DNA from: Plazaster borealis | Taxonomy: Eukaryota > Echinodermata > Asteroidea > Forcipulatida > Labidiasteridae | DNA length: 64,000 bases | Assembly (NCBI GenBank): GCA_021014325.1 | Contig: CM037473.1 | Span: 21,876,822 to 21,940,821, forward strand | Reading direction: 5' to 3' | In this document: positions 1-11,584 of the stretch, piece by piece | Layout: every line of letters starts with the position of its first letter | Position numbering within the stretch: position 1 is the first letter of the stretch | Notes under the pieces: generated by a model | The model's database searches: none | Told to the model about the DNA's origin: nothing | Seen by the model: the letters and a program-made list of their open reading frames with translations, nothing else | Translations under genes and position numbers: made by a program

Positions 1-2
1 GC

Positions 3-1334
3 CACGACCTGCGGAACCAGTCTTTCTTCAACTCAAACGGTCCATACAGTTGTTTCATGGAGAACGTCAAGATCTTGATGGAACTCCCTTGTGTGACTGG
101 GCAAGATGCAACTCCTTGTTGTGGGCATTCAACCTTCCCTTACTCGCCGTCCGTCTTTGGAACTTGCCTCGATCGCTTCCACAACACCGGCCTCGTCCCA
201 AATGTACAATTCAAGAAAAACAACTCCACTGTGGGAGTCATCACTTTACCCTTTACAATGAGCTACAAGCAAAGCCTCCTGTACACGCTCAACGAAGAGC
301 TGTGGACAGAGACAAACACGTGGGTAGAATCCCAACTGGAATCAGCCCCAGAGACTCTCCAAGGTGGTTGGTTCATTCCTTATACATTGGACATTGGCTT
401 TTACGATCTTCAGAGGAGTTTGGCCTCTGGGACAACCATGTCCATGCTGGTTACTCTTGGTATTGGATCTGTTATTCTTCTCCTCTCAATTCAAAATATC
501 ATACTGACTGTCAATGCAATGGTTACCATCACGAGTACAGTTTTTGTTACTGTCGGTACTCTAGTGTTACTCGGTTGGGAGTTGAATATTGTTGAATCCA
601 CTGTTATAACTCTTTCTGTTGGGTTGTCAGTTGACTTTACCATTCATTATGGTGTTGCTTATAGAATGGCGCCCCATAATGATCGCAAGGGACGCACTTT
701 GTACTTCCTTTCTACAATGTCAGGGGCAATCTCGGTGGCTGCACTTTCAAGTTTCCTGGCCGGTGCTTTAATCATGCCGGCAACCGTATACGGCTACACC
801 CAATTCGGAATTTTCTTTATGATTGTCATGAGCACCAGTTGGACCTACAGCACCTTCTTATTTGGTTCTCTCTGCTATATTGTAGGTCCACAAAAATCTA
901 CTGGCGATATACCTTGCTCATCGTGTTGCGATTGTTTCGGGTACGGTGGTAGAAGTAATACCCCAGCTCCGCCAGTCGATCTCGAAATGCAGTATAAGAG
1001 TCCCAGCGAACGCCCTCAAGCGAGAGAAAGTATCAGCACTATCACCAGCGGTAGGTTTCTACCCATCCAAAGCCAAGACAGCACTACAAAACATTTAGAG
1101 GGACACATAACCACTGCTAACTGGAAAGGCACTGACCAAGAGAATTACTTTCAAAACAATAACTGGCCCTCTGCAATAAGTAAACACAAAGCAGGTCGAT
1201 ATATGGAGCAATCATACAACTCTTCTGTCAATTATAACCCAAAGCGGTCAAGATACCCGGGCAATGGTACAGCTATACATTATAACTACAACGAGGTTCA
1301 TTTTAATCCAGTTTATAATATAAATATGAGATAA
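3..1334 (+). CDS. DISP1: Dispatched homolog (DISP1-type), C-terminal exon, 5' partial
   Basis: This is the last coding exon of a Dispatched-family RND transporter, the plasma-membrane protein that releases cholesterol-modified Hedgehog from producing cells. The frame is open from base 3, so the first ATG at 57 is internal and the exon starts left of the window. About 443 residues are visible. After an extracellular stretch with paired cysteines come five hydrophobic helices. They include MSMLVTLGIGSVILLLS, the GLSVDFTIHYG helix that carries the family's buried acidic residue, and the ALSSFLAGALIMP and FGIFFMIVMSTS helices. A polar cytoplasmic tail of roughly 140 residues follows, rich in S, P, N and Y, ending in a stop at 1332-1334. 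The helix order matches TM8-TM12 of DISP1/2 and not DISP3, which lacks this motif form. The family call is firm; the choice of paralogue is less so. Confidence 0.93.
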   Translation, partial: HDLRNQSFFNSNGPYSCFMENVKILMELPCVTGQDATPCCGHSTFPYSPSVFGTCLDRFHNTGLVPNVQFKKNNSTVGVITLPFTMSYKQSLLYTLNEELWTETNTWVESQLESAPETLQGGWFIPYTLDIGFYDLQRSLASGTTMSMLVTLGIGSVILLLSIQNIILTVNAMVTITSTVFVTVGTLVLLGWELNIVESTVITLSVGLSVDFTIHYGVAYRMAPHNDRKGRTLYFLSTMSGAISVAALSSFLAGALIMPATVYGYTQFGIFFMIVMSTSWTYSTFLFGSLCYIVGPQKSTGDIPCSSCCDCFGYGGRSNTPAPPVDLEMQYKSPSERPQARESISTITSGRFLPIQSQDSTTKHLEGHITTANWKGTDQENYFQNNNWPSAISKHKAGRYMEQSYNSSVNYNPKRSRYPGNGTAIHYNYNEVHFNPVYNINMR

Positions 1335-2540
1335 ATTTGATGATACCATGCCTTCGATGTATAGTCAAACTTATACTTTGCATTGAGTGTTCATTATCAC
1401 TTTTGGTAAACTTAAACAAATGTGTGTAAACTTATAACTTAGACATGCATTAAAAAAACCCATAGTGCAACCCCCCCCCCCCCGCGCTTTTAATTCTGGA
1501 CTTTTTAGATTAAAAAATACCAGAAGAGTAAAGTGTACCATTTTATGCTTTTAATATGATAATTTCAATGTTTTAAATATTTGTCCATTTACATGTACAC
1601 GCATGCAGACGATGTAGGCCCCTATTTTTTGTTTACACCAACCGTCAGATTATCTTATTTAAAAAATAGTAAATGGCATAACAAGAGCACTGAAAGGGGG
1701 GCTTGTTTACGAGAAATGCTAACGGAAACTACTACAGTTTTAATTTGCCAGAAGTGCCCCCCCCTCCCAGACAAACTAAATAAATAAATAAAAACTAAAT
1801 ATTTATAATACTAGTAATAACAAATTTGAAAAATTAAAAAATGCTACCCTAGTTTTGGCGCTGCTGTTCAGTTTGAAGGCTCAACTCACTTTGTTAATTT
1901 ATAATAACTATTGATGGAGAAGAGTTAAATTAATAACGGTGCAAACGTGTATTAACGTTTGTTCCTTCAGGGTCACCGTAACTTTTGCATTTTATTGCCC
2001 TTTCGTACAAAGGAATCATATCTGAATTCCCTTTTATATTGGCTAATACAGAGCTGAAATAAAGGCTTTTGCATATTTTTTTTTCACTTCAACTTCCGGT
2101 TTGGATCGCGAGACAATGTCAAATTAGGCTCGTCTGTGCAACTTTTGTTGTCTTTGAAAGATCTCTCGTATACTGTTTAGATTATATGCATTGAGTGGTT
2201 CGGGGATAGGTTTTGTCCAAACATTGAATTCTTGTTATTCGACACTTACTGACGTCACCATTACGTCATACTTGGCTGTGTGCACTTCATAATGTTGCAT
2301 TTGGTTGCAGAAAAGATCGCTTAACTTAAAAAGGAAAGCTTAACTCTGGTCATTCCGGGCACCGTAACATGTGCTTTTTCGATTGCGCAAAAATGGCACC
2401 TTAAACGGCACCAAACTATTATAATTACAAGTAAGCCTCCATTGATACTATTAGTCAATTAGTTACGGTAAAAACTGGTGGAATTGACTAAATGAAGTTC
2501 AGCCCTACCCAAAAGTCTTCCATTCAATTACCAGCACATT
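1335..2540. other. DISP 3' UTR and intergenic DNA
   Basis: AT-rich sequence follows the DISP stop. Overlapping AATAAA hexamers at 1779-1792 are candidate poly(A) signals, but they lie in a simple AAAT run. A C-run at 1471-1483 begins a dispersed repeat that recurs near 21470. I see no coding sequence from 1870 to 2540. Confidence 0.4.
1470..1870. repeat. Dispersed repeat, copy 1 (partner at 21470-21775)
   Basis: The stretch from the C-run through 'ggactttttagattaaaaa', 'ggcataacaagagcactgaaa' and 'ttttggcgctgc' recurs in the same order and orientation at 21470-21775. Both copies end in the same GTTTTGGCGCTGC block. No open reading frame or clear terminal repeats are visible. This is an uncharacterised interspersed family. 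Confidence 0.6.
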
Positions 2541-2980
2541 TGACTGTACTTTAAGAGTATCTCCAAGGTCAAACTCAGTTTTGTGATGCAGTCATTTTCC
2601 AATAGAGGATTCATTTTATTTTATACTCTTTCCGAACAAAACCTGATTCATGACGTCATTGGATATCAACAACGAACTGGTCTGTACAATGTATTCCAAA
2701 TATTTGGTGAGTTTGTGCGTCAGTCAACAAGTCTTATTCAATGATTTTTTGATTGAATAAAACAATTTTTACGGAATGAATTAAAGATTTCCTGTACATA
2801 ATTGAAATGTGACGTCATTGGATGTTTTGGATGTTGATAATATTATTCACACTGGAAGGGTGTCAAAATAAATGACATTTTACATTGTTTTAACGTGAGG
2901 TTAAAGACTTCATAAGGACTATATCTATTGGAATGATTGCATCACGAAACTGAATTCGATCTTGGGGCCCTTTTTACTGC
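2540..2980. repeat. Palindromic repeat with two TGACGTCA sites, copy 1
   Basis: The left arm (about 2557-2615, 'aaggtcaaactcagttttg', 'gcagtcattttccaata') is mirrored at 2916-2972 ('tattggaatgattgcatca', 'gaattcgatcttgg'), giving a foldback. TGACGTCA palindromes sit at 2651-2658 and 2810-2817, each followed by TTGGAT. A second copy lies at 62440-62850. Confidence 0.55.
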
Positions 2981-3405
2981 ATTCTTGACCAGCTGAATGA
3001 TATGGAACACTCCCGCCTATCAACGTTCTTAAAACGACGTCTGTCTTGTAATTGCAAGAATAATTGATATTTTGATGTTAGAGTTCAATAAAAGACCTTC
3101 CTTGAGAATTAATGTTTAAAGTCACCTGGAAATAGTTTTTTTTTTCCATAAGAGTATGTATAGGCCTATCAACAATAAAACAATATTTTGAGTAATTGTT
3201 TGTCACGATTTATATGTTAAAAAAATACAGATGAAGTTGTTTGGGGGTAACTCCGCCCATCCCTTTTTGTGACGTCAATCGAGGCAGACTTTGCCGCTAT
3301 CGAACATCGACCCCCCTCGAACTTGCCTGCATTTACGTGCAAGTAGTGAGCTTGTACGTTTCGTTTGGTTATCCCAAAAAAAGGATTTTTCGTGCATTTT
3401 CCGGC

Positions 3406-3650
3406 AATGCCGACCAGGTGTATTGCTGCTGGATGCAGCAAAACGACTAAAGATGGGGTCAGCTAGCATTTGTTTCCTGCAGATCCCAAATAATAATAGG
3501 CAGTTAGGCTTCGAAAGTCAGGCTAACGAGGGCAAAGTGGTCCGGTCCGACGTCGTTTTCAGCGCTGCAGCGACCATGTTTCTGGTGTTCGGATCGACTT
3601 GCTGAGCTGTATGCCGCGCCGCGGCACGCCGATCCGATTTGTCATCACGG
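3406..3650 (+). pseudogene. Decayed THAP-domain sequence
   Basis: From the ATG at 3406 the frame reads MPTRCIAAGCSKTTKDGVS, then a stop, then HLFPADPK: the start of a C2CH THAP zinc finger (C-x4-C pair, then the H-x-FP block). After more stops and a frame change, 3518-3620 reads VRLTRAKWSGPTSFSAL followed by a CSD triad, which matches the later THAP stretch with its conserved W and C-S-x-H-F position. No frame stays open, so it cannot encode a protein as it stands. THAP domains are DNA-binding modules of host proteins and of P, Kolobok and related transposases. Confidence 0.65.
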
Positions 3651-3780
3651 GGCCGCTAAAATACCTCGTATTATCCATGTTCTCGTTATGACCGTGCTCG
3701 TATCTTCCGTTTTGACATAGAAACGCGCATGGGACAGTTCGGGACCGGTGAAACCTCGTTTAAACGTCGACTGTACACTG

Positions 3781-4269
3781 TCCTAGGGGTGCATCCCACT
3801 AATTCCACTCCCATAGCATTCAGTGCAAAAGGCTAAATATTCAAAAATACACGAAAAATACTTTAAAGTCTCACAGCTTTTTACAGTAAAGGGAAAAGTA
3901 TTAATTGACTCTTGAACTTTTATTCTCTGCTCAATTTAATATGGGGAGTCCCTGGTCCCGTCGAGTTATTCTCCCTCCAAATAAAAACACCCCTACACCG
4001 GTGTTATTTTCCAAACGTCCGAGCATCAATCTTGAAAAATGTCCCTACACCTCTCGGCAAATAGGACCATTTTTTCAGGGCCTATGTCATCCAAAATACC
4101 TCAAGTTGGAAGTCAACAACCCCCAGGTTACAATTAGGCAACATTTTTACACTCTACCCCTTTTATTGGGCTCTCAAATCTGTCTAATATAGGATATTTT
4201 AGGGCCTACAAAATATTCATGAGCTCGACGCTCTGTTTTCTCCATATTTAGTGGGGTGCACCCCTAGGA
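3781..4269. mobile_element. Inverted-repeat element nested in the THAP element
   Basis: TCCTAGGGGTGCATCCCACT at 3781 is matched in inverse by AGTGGGGTGCACCCCTAGGA ending at 4269, differing at one position over 20 bp. The 489-bp interior has no transposase frame. I could not find a convincing target duplication. Confidence 0.5.
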
Positions 4270-4699
4270 TTGCATTGGGTGACGTCCGAATACGAAAACG
4301 CACCATACTGATCAGGTACCCAGACGTAATATACAGGGCCAGACTACACACTCTTCAAATATCCCGCGCCTCGATTGACGTCACGAACAGCGCCATGTAA
4401 ACGGGGCCTATTTTTAAATTTGTAATTAAAATAAAAACACAATTTGTTAACCTTAGTTAATTGTTTATTCACATTCAACTCATAAAAATGTATTATTAAC
4501 GACAAAAGCTTTATTTTGACAAAATACCACTACCAGGTGCCTTTAACTGTTTTAATAACGTGCGTTAGCCGTGGAAGAACATTTACGTGCTGGTCTAGAT
4601 AACGACAGTGACACTGTTTTTGTCATTGTCTAGACATGGGGTAGATTTCACAAAGAGTTAAGATTGATCCTAGATCGATCCTAACTGTGTATGACACTC

Positions 4700-6765
4700 T
4701 TAATTGCTAAGCAAAGTGTGATGTCACAAAAAAATGAACTATGGATCGGGTTTAAGAGTACTCTCCTCTCGGCTATCGATCGTCACACCCCATCACGAAA
4801 TACCCAGCCAACTAGTAAATTACCATGGGTCGCCAAATCACATCTTCGAGGTATACAGCAAAAACGAAAATCTTTCGATAAAGCTAAAACAACTGGCTCA
4901 GTCTCTGACTGGATCCATTTTAAGGCTCTGAGAAGATCATCAGATAGATCAATTAGGAAAGCCCGGCGTAATTACATCCATAACATTGGAGAAAACCTCA
5001 CCTCTAATAACCCAAAACCTTTCTGGAGATACAACAAATCAATTAGACAGACAGCCGTGGGAATCAATACTCTCTCTTCCCCAACTGGATTAGTTACAGA
5101 ACCTAGACAGAAAGCCACAGTGCTGAATCAGCAATTCAACTCTGTCTTCACCAAGGAGGATCTTAGCAACATCCCAAATCACGATTTATCTACAGCCACT
5201 CCTGTTGAGAAAATTCAAATAAATGTAGAAGGCGTTGAGAAACTACTCAAAAATCTGAACAGTCAGAAAGCCTCCGGCCCGGATGGTATTCCAGCAAGAG
5301 TACTGAAGGAATACTCAAACAGTATAGCACCAATTCTTCAAAAACTTTTCCAGAAATCCTTGGATGATGGAACACTCCCTACCGACTGGAGAGGAGCAAA
5401 TGTCACACCTGTATTCAAAAAGGGCGACCGTTCAAACCCGGCAAATTACCGACCCATATCACTAACATCTATTTGTTGTAAAACTCTTGAGCATATTATT
5501 CACTCTCATATAATGTCGCATCTTGAAGATCATCATATCCTATCAGATGAACAACATGGTTTCCGTAAGGAAAGATCATGCGAAACCCAACTTGTTAATG
5601 TTATAGATGATATCACAAGATGCCTAGACTCCAAAAGCCAGATGGATCTCATAATAATGGACTTCTCCAAAGCTTTTGACAAAGTACCTCGCCAGCGACT
5701 TTTAAGAAAACTACAGCAAGTGGGCATCCAAGGTTCCCTACTGAAATGGATTGAATGCTTCCTCACCACCCGCACACAACAAGTTGTTATAGATGGAGAG
5801 TCATCCGCCCCCACTTGTGTTACATCCGGAGTACCACAAGGTACAGTCATGGGTCCTCTCTTATTCATCTTATACTTAAATGATCTACCAAAGTCTTTAA
5901 CTTCCCGGGTTAGAATGCTCGCAGATGATTGCGTCGTCTACCGAGAGATGACTTCACTAACTGAAAGTACAGAGCTACAGAAAGACATACACAGATTACA
6001 GAACTGGGCATCTAAATGGCAAATGAAATTTAATGTCTCCAAATGCTACTGTATGCACATAACGCATAAAAAGACACCACTCACAACAAGCTACTCTCTT
6101 AACGGTCATGACTTGGACAGCGTTATATCCCATACCTGTTTAGGGGTACATATAAACAGTAAACTGACTTGGGCACAGCACATCGGCAAGGTAGCTACAA
6201 AGGGAAACCAAATTTTAGGCCTCATACGTAGAAATCTCCACAGCTGTTCCCCACGAGTAAAAGAAGCAGCGTACAAGACCTTAGTCCTCCCACGCCTGGA
6301 GTATTGTGCTAGTATCTGGGACCCATTCCACAAAAAACCCATAACCCAACTTGAGGCAGTCCAACGCAGAGCTGCAAGATTTGTTTCAAACAGATACACT
6401 AAGACCGATCCTCAATCATCTCAACTCTGGGCTGGAAACCTCTCGAGGAGCGCAGAATGGCTGCACGCCTATCCTTACTTTACAAGTCCATACATCATAG
6501 AGCTGCAATAAATTCTGACCATCTAAATCAAAATCCAAACAAAATGACTGGAGTACAAACTCGTTCAACAAAATCAATATCCTTCATAAGAGTACCCGCA
6601 AACAAGGATTGCTACAAACACTCGTTCCTACCGAAAACTACAGCAGAATGGAACCTCCTCCCAGCTGCTGTGAGAGAAGCTCCCTCACCTGATACGTTCA
6701 AAAAAAGTCTATTCAACTTAAACCTGTTAAATATCAAAAGTAGAGCGCATTATAATAATTAGAGT
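4700..6765 (+). mobile_element. Jockey/CR1-like LINE, 5'-truncated, frameshifted
   Basis: A non-LTR retrotransposon ORF2 fragment runs from about 4722. The open frame from 4691 holds a pre-RT linker and a nearly full reverse transcriptase: VTPVFKKGD and YRPISLTS fingers, catalytic DFSKAFDKV (about residue 325), SGVPQGTVMGPLLF (about 378) and the LADD box (about 412), then the thumb (LGVHINSKLTWAQHI). Near 6405-6425 the frame shifts by one. The C-terminal end (MAARLSLLYKSIHHRA..., ...WNLLPAAVREAP) continues in another frame to a stop at 6762. No endonuclease domain precedes it, so the copy is 5'-truncated, as is usual for LINEs, and dead. The clade call rests on motif style only. Confidence 0.9.
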
Positions 6766-7834
6766 CCCCAGCACAACACACCTGCAACCTATACATCCCT
6801 ACATTGGGAGATTGATTGCAGTATTGATCCAGATCCAGATCCAGAGAAAAATAATTGCCAACATATTGACATGAATCTTGGTGAAATCGAGCCCATGCAC
6901 GTAAATTGCACGGCAACGCGCTCGCTATAGGCCTAGCTAGTTGTCAATGCTAGCCGGCGCCTTTTTATATCCCACAATGATAAGCAGCGTCCATTTCGAA
7001 TCATTACGCCTAACCCTGCCACCCGATGCTCCCCAAAAAATACATGAGGGATTACTTGCGCCTCCTATGAGGCTTTTGTATGGATCATTCCCGGCTGAGT
7101 GATCTCAACTCCGATGATACAGCAATTACGTCACGATAACGAACTCAGTATAGTGTGTAACCGAATTGAGTAATTTTTGCATTACACTTTTTGTAGGCCT
7201 ACACATTTTCCTGTAAATAAAAACTGTGAAGGTCCTGGCCTGGCTTAAGATGGGGGTCTAAGGGGCCATTCAGAATAGTCAATGTTAAAAAAAAAAAAAT
7301 CGAAATTGTGGGTGGGTGAGTCAAAAGAAATAACTTAAAATTGAAATTCAGGGTTTTTTTAACAAAAATTGTTATATTAACAAACGAAAAAGAAGAAGAT
7401 AAAATACCCAGCTGACCAAGATCGTCAATTTAATTCCTGATTAAACTACAAAGTTGTTTGTTTAAGCCAGGAAAAGCCATTGAAAACTACTTGGATACCT
7501 TTGATCTAAAGTATCTGGTTCATTTGAGGCATTACTTTGTTCTTCAGTGTATATAGATTATATTATGAAGCCATTCAATATTTAAAATATTTATTGAATT
7601 TGTTTAAAATTGACTATTGGCCCCTATAAGTTAACTCATGAGTTGTGCTTTCAATTTTTTTATGAGCATAGCTCAAAAATTCAACGGATAGCCTACCAAA
7701 ATTTTTAAAGAAATTATAAGTTTATTTTTCCACAAATATATCTGATTTAATTTCAAGAAGCTGAGAGACTTGTAAATAATTAATGAGTATTTTTGAATAA
7801 TTATTGGCATGAGTCGGCATAATAATTCAAGTGC
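6766..7834. other. Intergenic, no gene seen
   Basis: The LINE 3' flank includes three GATCCA units at 6833-6852. The rest is AT-rich with poly(A) runs. Neither strand shows a convincing exon or terminal repeat. Confidence 0.4.
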
Positions 7835-8045
7835 AGAATTCGCAGAGCCGTATATTGGGAGAGTTGCGACATAGAGGGACCACTTTTTTTGGTCACGTGG
7901 TTGCTGGGCGCCATTTTCGGTCCAAAAAACACAGGACTACAACAACATGCAACACGGACGGTCTGTGTGTACAGTACACGTACGTCCGCCCGTACCGTCC
8001 GACGGCGACTACAACAAGGAACGGGACCAAAGACTCGCAAGCAAA

Positions 8046-8850
8046 ATGACGGGATGTGGTGCTTGGGGTTGCACATAGGTCAGGAACTGGCTTGAAGATG
8101 TATCGGTTCCCATGGGATAAAGCGAGGAGAGAAGGGAATACCGAGAGAAGTTTGGGAAGTGAATGTGAAGCGGAGCAACTGGCATCTTAACTCAAATGCA
8201 TGCCTTTTTGTGAGGTAAAATTGGGGCCTGGCTTAGACCAAAAGCAAGTAGGCCTAGGGCCTAAGTAGTATTTATAATTAAACAAGTAGTACCTGTACTA
8301 ACTGTGTACTTGATTGTTTTTATTTTGACAAAAATTAATCTGCGGTCGTCAATTGTTTTTTAATTAAAGGAGTACATCACCCCAGTTAATACTGCTGGGT
8401 GCGTCGTTATAAACTAGCAATCCATCGGCGAAATTAGTTGGTCGATCGTGTCGTCAGGTCGTATTTCCATTATTCAGATTAACTAATCACTTTTGTCCCC
8501 GATGGTTATTTATTATTTTAATGATGAATTAATAAATGGTCAACGATAGTTTCCGTTACAGTGCCTGGTGCCATGACCACAGGCTGGGCTTGGTTTTTTT
8601 TAAACATAATTTGTTTGAATTAAGGATACTTTTTAGTAACACAGTGAGTTATTGCGAACTGACAGAAAGTTAAAACAGACTGCAGTCCCAACCATCTTCC
8701 TTCACCGAAAAGTTTCCAAACTGAGGAAGTCGCCCCAAAACAGACATCATAAATTATGCCCACCATGACATGCATGATGAAAGAAGGTAGCAAATCAACA
8801 TCAGCGGAGCATTCATACTCTGCAGCACCACAATGCTCATCCACTGAAAA
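8046..8850 (+). pseudogene. THAP-domain gene relic, two exons
   Basis: Exon 1 (8046 to about 8214) reads MTGCGAWGC, then after a small deletion RSGTGLKMYRFPWDKARRE, then after a second shift REVWEVNVKRSNWHLNSNAC. It ends at a plausible GT donor (gag|gtaaaa). About 400 bp downstream, near 8650, the same strand reads RTDRKLKQTAVPTIFLHRK, which contains AVPTIF, the motif that closes THAP domains. The order of C-x-C, YRFP, W, C and AVPTIF is that of a THAP domain split by one intron. Two frameshifts and later stops show it is inactive. It lies inside the 7843-11576 element and may derive from its transposase gene. Confidence 0.7.
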
Positions 8851-11144
8851 TTGTCAATAAAAATAGAAGTAATAAACAACACAATTGTATTCCTAAATAT
8901 ATATTTTTCAAAATGTTCTGTTGTTACTCACTGTTTTGTAACTAATACAAAGCACTTCAGATTGACACACAGTTCTCTTGGTATAGCATCATTTTTTTTT
9001 GTACTACTACCATTGAGAGCGGATGTGAGTGGTTTGATTCCACTGGTGCTTAGTTTAAGATTTGTGAGTTACAAATTGGCAGCATGAGGTAAAGAAAAGA
9101 AAATGGTGCATGACGACCGAAGAGTTAAGTTTTAGGTGACTTATGTTCAACTTTCAAGATTTTTGTTTATTCTAAATAAGGTTTGCATGTCTTTTCCATT
9201 TGTTATTAACATTTTGCAGTTTTGTGGACAAAATGTTTGGCTGTTTATGATTTCCACACTTTGAAGCTACTGGTGGTAAGTTATTTTAGTATTTTTGTAA
9301 ATTTGACCACTTCTAATTGTATTTGTTGTGTACAGATTGAACTTGTTATTAACAAATTCTAGCAATACAATTTCAAACAAATTTCCTCCATAAATATTTA
9401 CCTGAATGTATTTTCACAAGCAGCTACAGATTGGTTTGAATCCTAAGATATGACAACTTTTTTTTTAACCTGGTGAGTTTCATATGAAACTTTAACCAGA
9501 AAATCTATAAATAAAAATTTTAAAAAACATTAAATAAAGAAATTGTTGTTTAATTCTCTCAGCTCACTCCCACCATCCTTGTAATTTATTGTAATTTTGT
9601 GTGTGTTTTAGAATGTTTAATGTGGTTTCTCATGTCCCTTTGGATGAGTGTGCTTTTTGCTCTGCAATATCTGATGTGCCTTGTATGCTTCTTGGAAATA
9701 TTCAGTTTACAAATAGTGACATCAAAAATAAGTAGTATAAATTAAAATAAAATAAAGATAATTTAAATCAATTAATTTTAAAATTCGAAACAGAGAGCAC
9801 TCAAAAAAAGAAAAAAGAACAATTGAGAAACAAATGATTTTGTATAAATTAAAATCAGCAAAAAGCTGGAGACAAGAATTAAAAAGGGATTAACTAACAC
9901 AGAATTATGTAAACAAAAATGGGGGAGTGCATTTAGAAGGCTGAGCATACAATGAATGGAGGACTGTTTATATCTGGAAGTTCTGGTTTTGGGAATATCT
10001 AGTTACTGTTGATTGTGAAGAAATGAAATGAAATTTGCATAGATTTACATTTTAGATTTGGCTTCATGTCATTCACACAACCACACATTAAGTGAATCAA
10101 TGTGAGACTGTTCATTCATGTAAGAATGATACATTGTATATTTTAATTTTTGCTTTTCTAAATGTTGTCATATTGTTTTACTAGATCACATGTAATGTAG
10201 TTCATTCATGTAAGAATGATACATTGTATTATTTTTAGGTTTTGCTTTTTAAATGTTGTCATAACATGTAATGTAAGTGGCAATACCTGTTTGTGGAATG
10301 GAGAATATTTTACATTATCAAAATTATCTGTGTTTATATTTCTCATCTCATTTAGGGCATGATGTCTGTCCTTGTGTATTTTCAAAACTACAAAAATTAA
10401 AGGGAATCTTATGGGTCAGGGGTTTTGTGGGTTAGGGGTTGTTGCGATAATCGTAAGGTTCCTAAATCTTTTAATACGTTATCACGACTAGGTCAGGGGC
10501 AGCAAAACAAAAGTGAACTACATGTACTTCACTGGTGGTAGTATCACAGTCGTTAGTACGCAGGTATACTATTACTATAGTATTTGTATCTAATTTACTT
10601 AGTTAAGAAGAAACTTCATAAACTTGATCAAGCCAAGACTAAGGTAATGGGTCATCCAAAGTTTTCAACATTTTCACCAGAGTACAAACTTACAAAGAGA
10701 CTGCATGCGACTATTTGATAATTAAATAATGTGCTCAATTTTGAATGAAACATGTTGAAAGGTTTGGACGGTCCCTGAAGTAGGAGGGCTTAGAGATAGA
10801 CAAATACTGTATTTAGAGCCTAGCTAGAGTGGAACACAGTTTGAGTTTAGGAAGTTCTAACTTATTGAGGAGAACGCCCAGCATGAAATTCAAAGCAAAC
10901 CAAAATAATCATTAATCCTGCATTAAAAAAAAATGTTTTGCCTTTCTGCATTATTTTGTTTGAATTTGTCCTTGTACATAAAAATGTAAATATTGTAAAA
11001 TATAAAATGTTCCTGTAGGCCTACATGTTATTGTTAATTATAATAAATATGATGAGCATGAACAATGCATCAGTTATTCAAATTTCAACAGTTAAAATGA
11101 CATGGTCTACATATGTTATTGTTTCTGTCTGAACCATGTGTTGC
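8851..11144. other. AT-rich interior of the element, no gene seen
   Basis: No exon-like frame is visible on either strand. A block of about 80 bp containing 'ttcattcatgtaagaatga' at about 10112 is repeated at about 10202 as an imperfect tandem duplication. TTGCGATAATCGTAA at 10442 is also the arm of the hairpin at 11151. Confidence 0.45.
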
Positions 11145-11219
11145 AGTAGTTGCGATAATCGTAACCCTCCATCCTCCCGACGATCGGGAGGATGGAGGGT
11201 TACGATTATCGCAAGTAGT
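11145..11219. mobile_element. 63-bp perfect hairpin with 6-bp flanking duplication
   Basis: Bases 11150-11180 and 11184-11214 are exact reverse complements (31 bp each) around a 3-base loop CGA. The arms begin TTGCGATAATCGTAACCC. AGTAGT occurs directly on both sides (11145-11150 and 11214-11219), which fits insertion of a 63-bp unit at 11151-11213. Confidence 0.6.
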
Positions 11220-11584
11220 GTTGCACCGGACCGGAGGCCAACATGGAGTTTTGCATACAGAGTCAAACTCAAAACAAACTTTTCACGTGCATAAAACTTA
11301 AAAGCACAAGAGTCTTAGTAGAAGATTGGACGAATTTATTTCTCTACCTAAATGACAGATTCTCGCTGATCTGCTCAAAACTAAAGTAGTATCTTTGTTT
11401 TTACTAAAAAAAACATGGATTATCTCGTGTGCCAGCAAATTGCGGTCGTCCGAGTCGATCGTAGACGCGTTTTTCATGCTAAACTCGTGTCGCGGTACGC
11501 CGCGCACACGCGTCGTTTTGGACACAAAATGGCTTCTAATCGCAAGTTGTCGCAACTCTCCCAATATACGGCTCTGACTCCACT

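Larger units (their letters stand above)
3116..4546. mobile_element. TTAA-bounded element carrying a THAP relic
   Basis: The left tip TTAAAGTCACCTGG (3116) and right tip CCAGGTGCCTTTAA (ending 4546) are inverted. Both tips include TTAA, the target duplication of Kolobok and piggyBac transposons. The same 15-bp GACGTCAATCGAGGC block occurs inverted near 3271 and 4371. Inside lie a decayed THAP domain at 3406 and a second inverted-repeat element at 3781. A THAP protein inside a TTAA element fits Kolobok, whose transposons encode THAP domains. That superfamily call is inference. Confidence 0.5.
7843..11576 (+). mobile_element. hAT-like (or P-like) element with THAP exons
   Basis: The left end CAGAGCCGTATATTGGGAGA (7843) is matched in inverse at the right (TCTCCCAATATACGGCTCTG, ending 11576), and the match continues inward through GTTGCGACA. 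The outer about 75 bp of the left end and 55 bp of the right end reappear in the 200-bp MITE at 55158-55357, which has an 8-bp target duplication, so these really are transposon termini. CAGAG tips with 8-bp duplications are typical of hAT elements. The THAP exons inside instead recall P elements, which also make 8-bp duplications. Apart from those exons the interior is AT-rich and has no catalytic-domain frame, so the copy is not autonomous. Confidence 0.6.

Noticed and set aside
57..59. ATG at 57 as the start of the Dispatched-like protein
   Set aside because: The frame is open and family-like upstream to base 3, and the protein would lack most of its transporter, so the exon is partial.
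50..595. 181-codon frame overlapping the Dispatched exon
   Set aside because: A shadow in another frame of a clearly conserved membrane protein.
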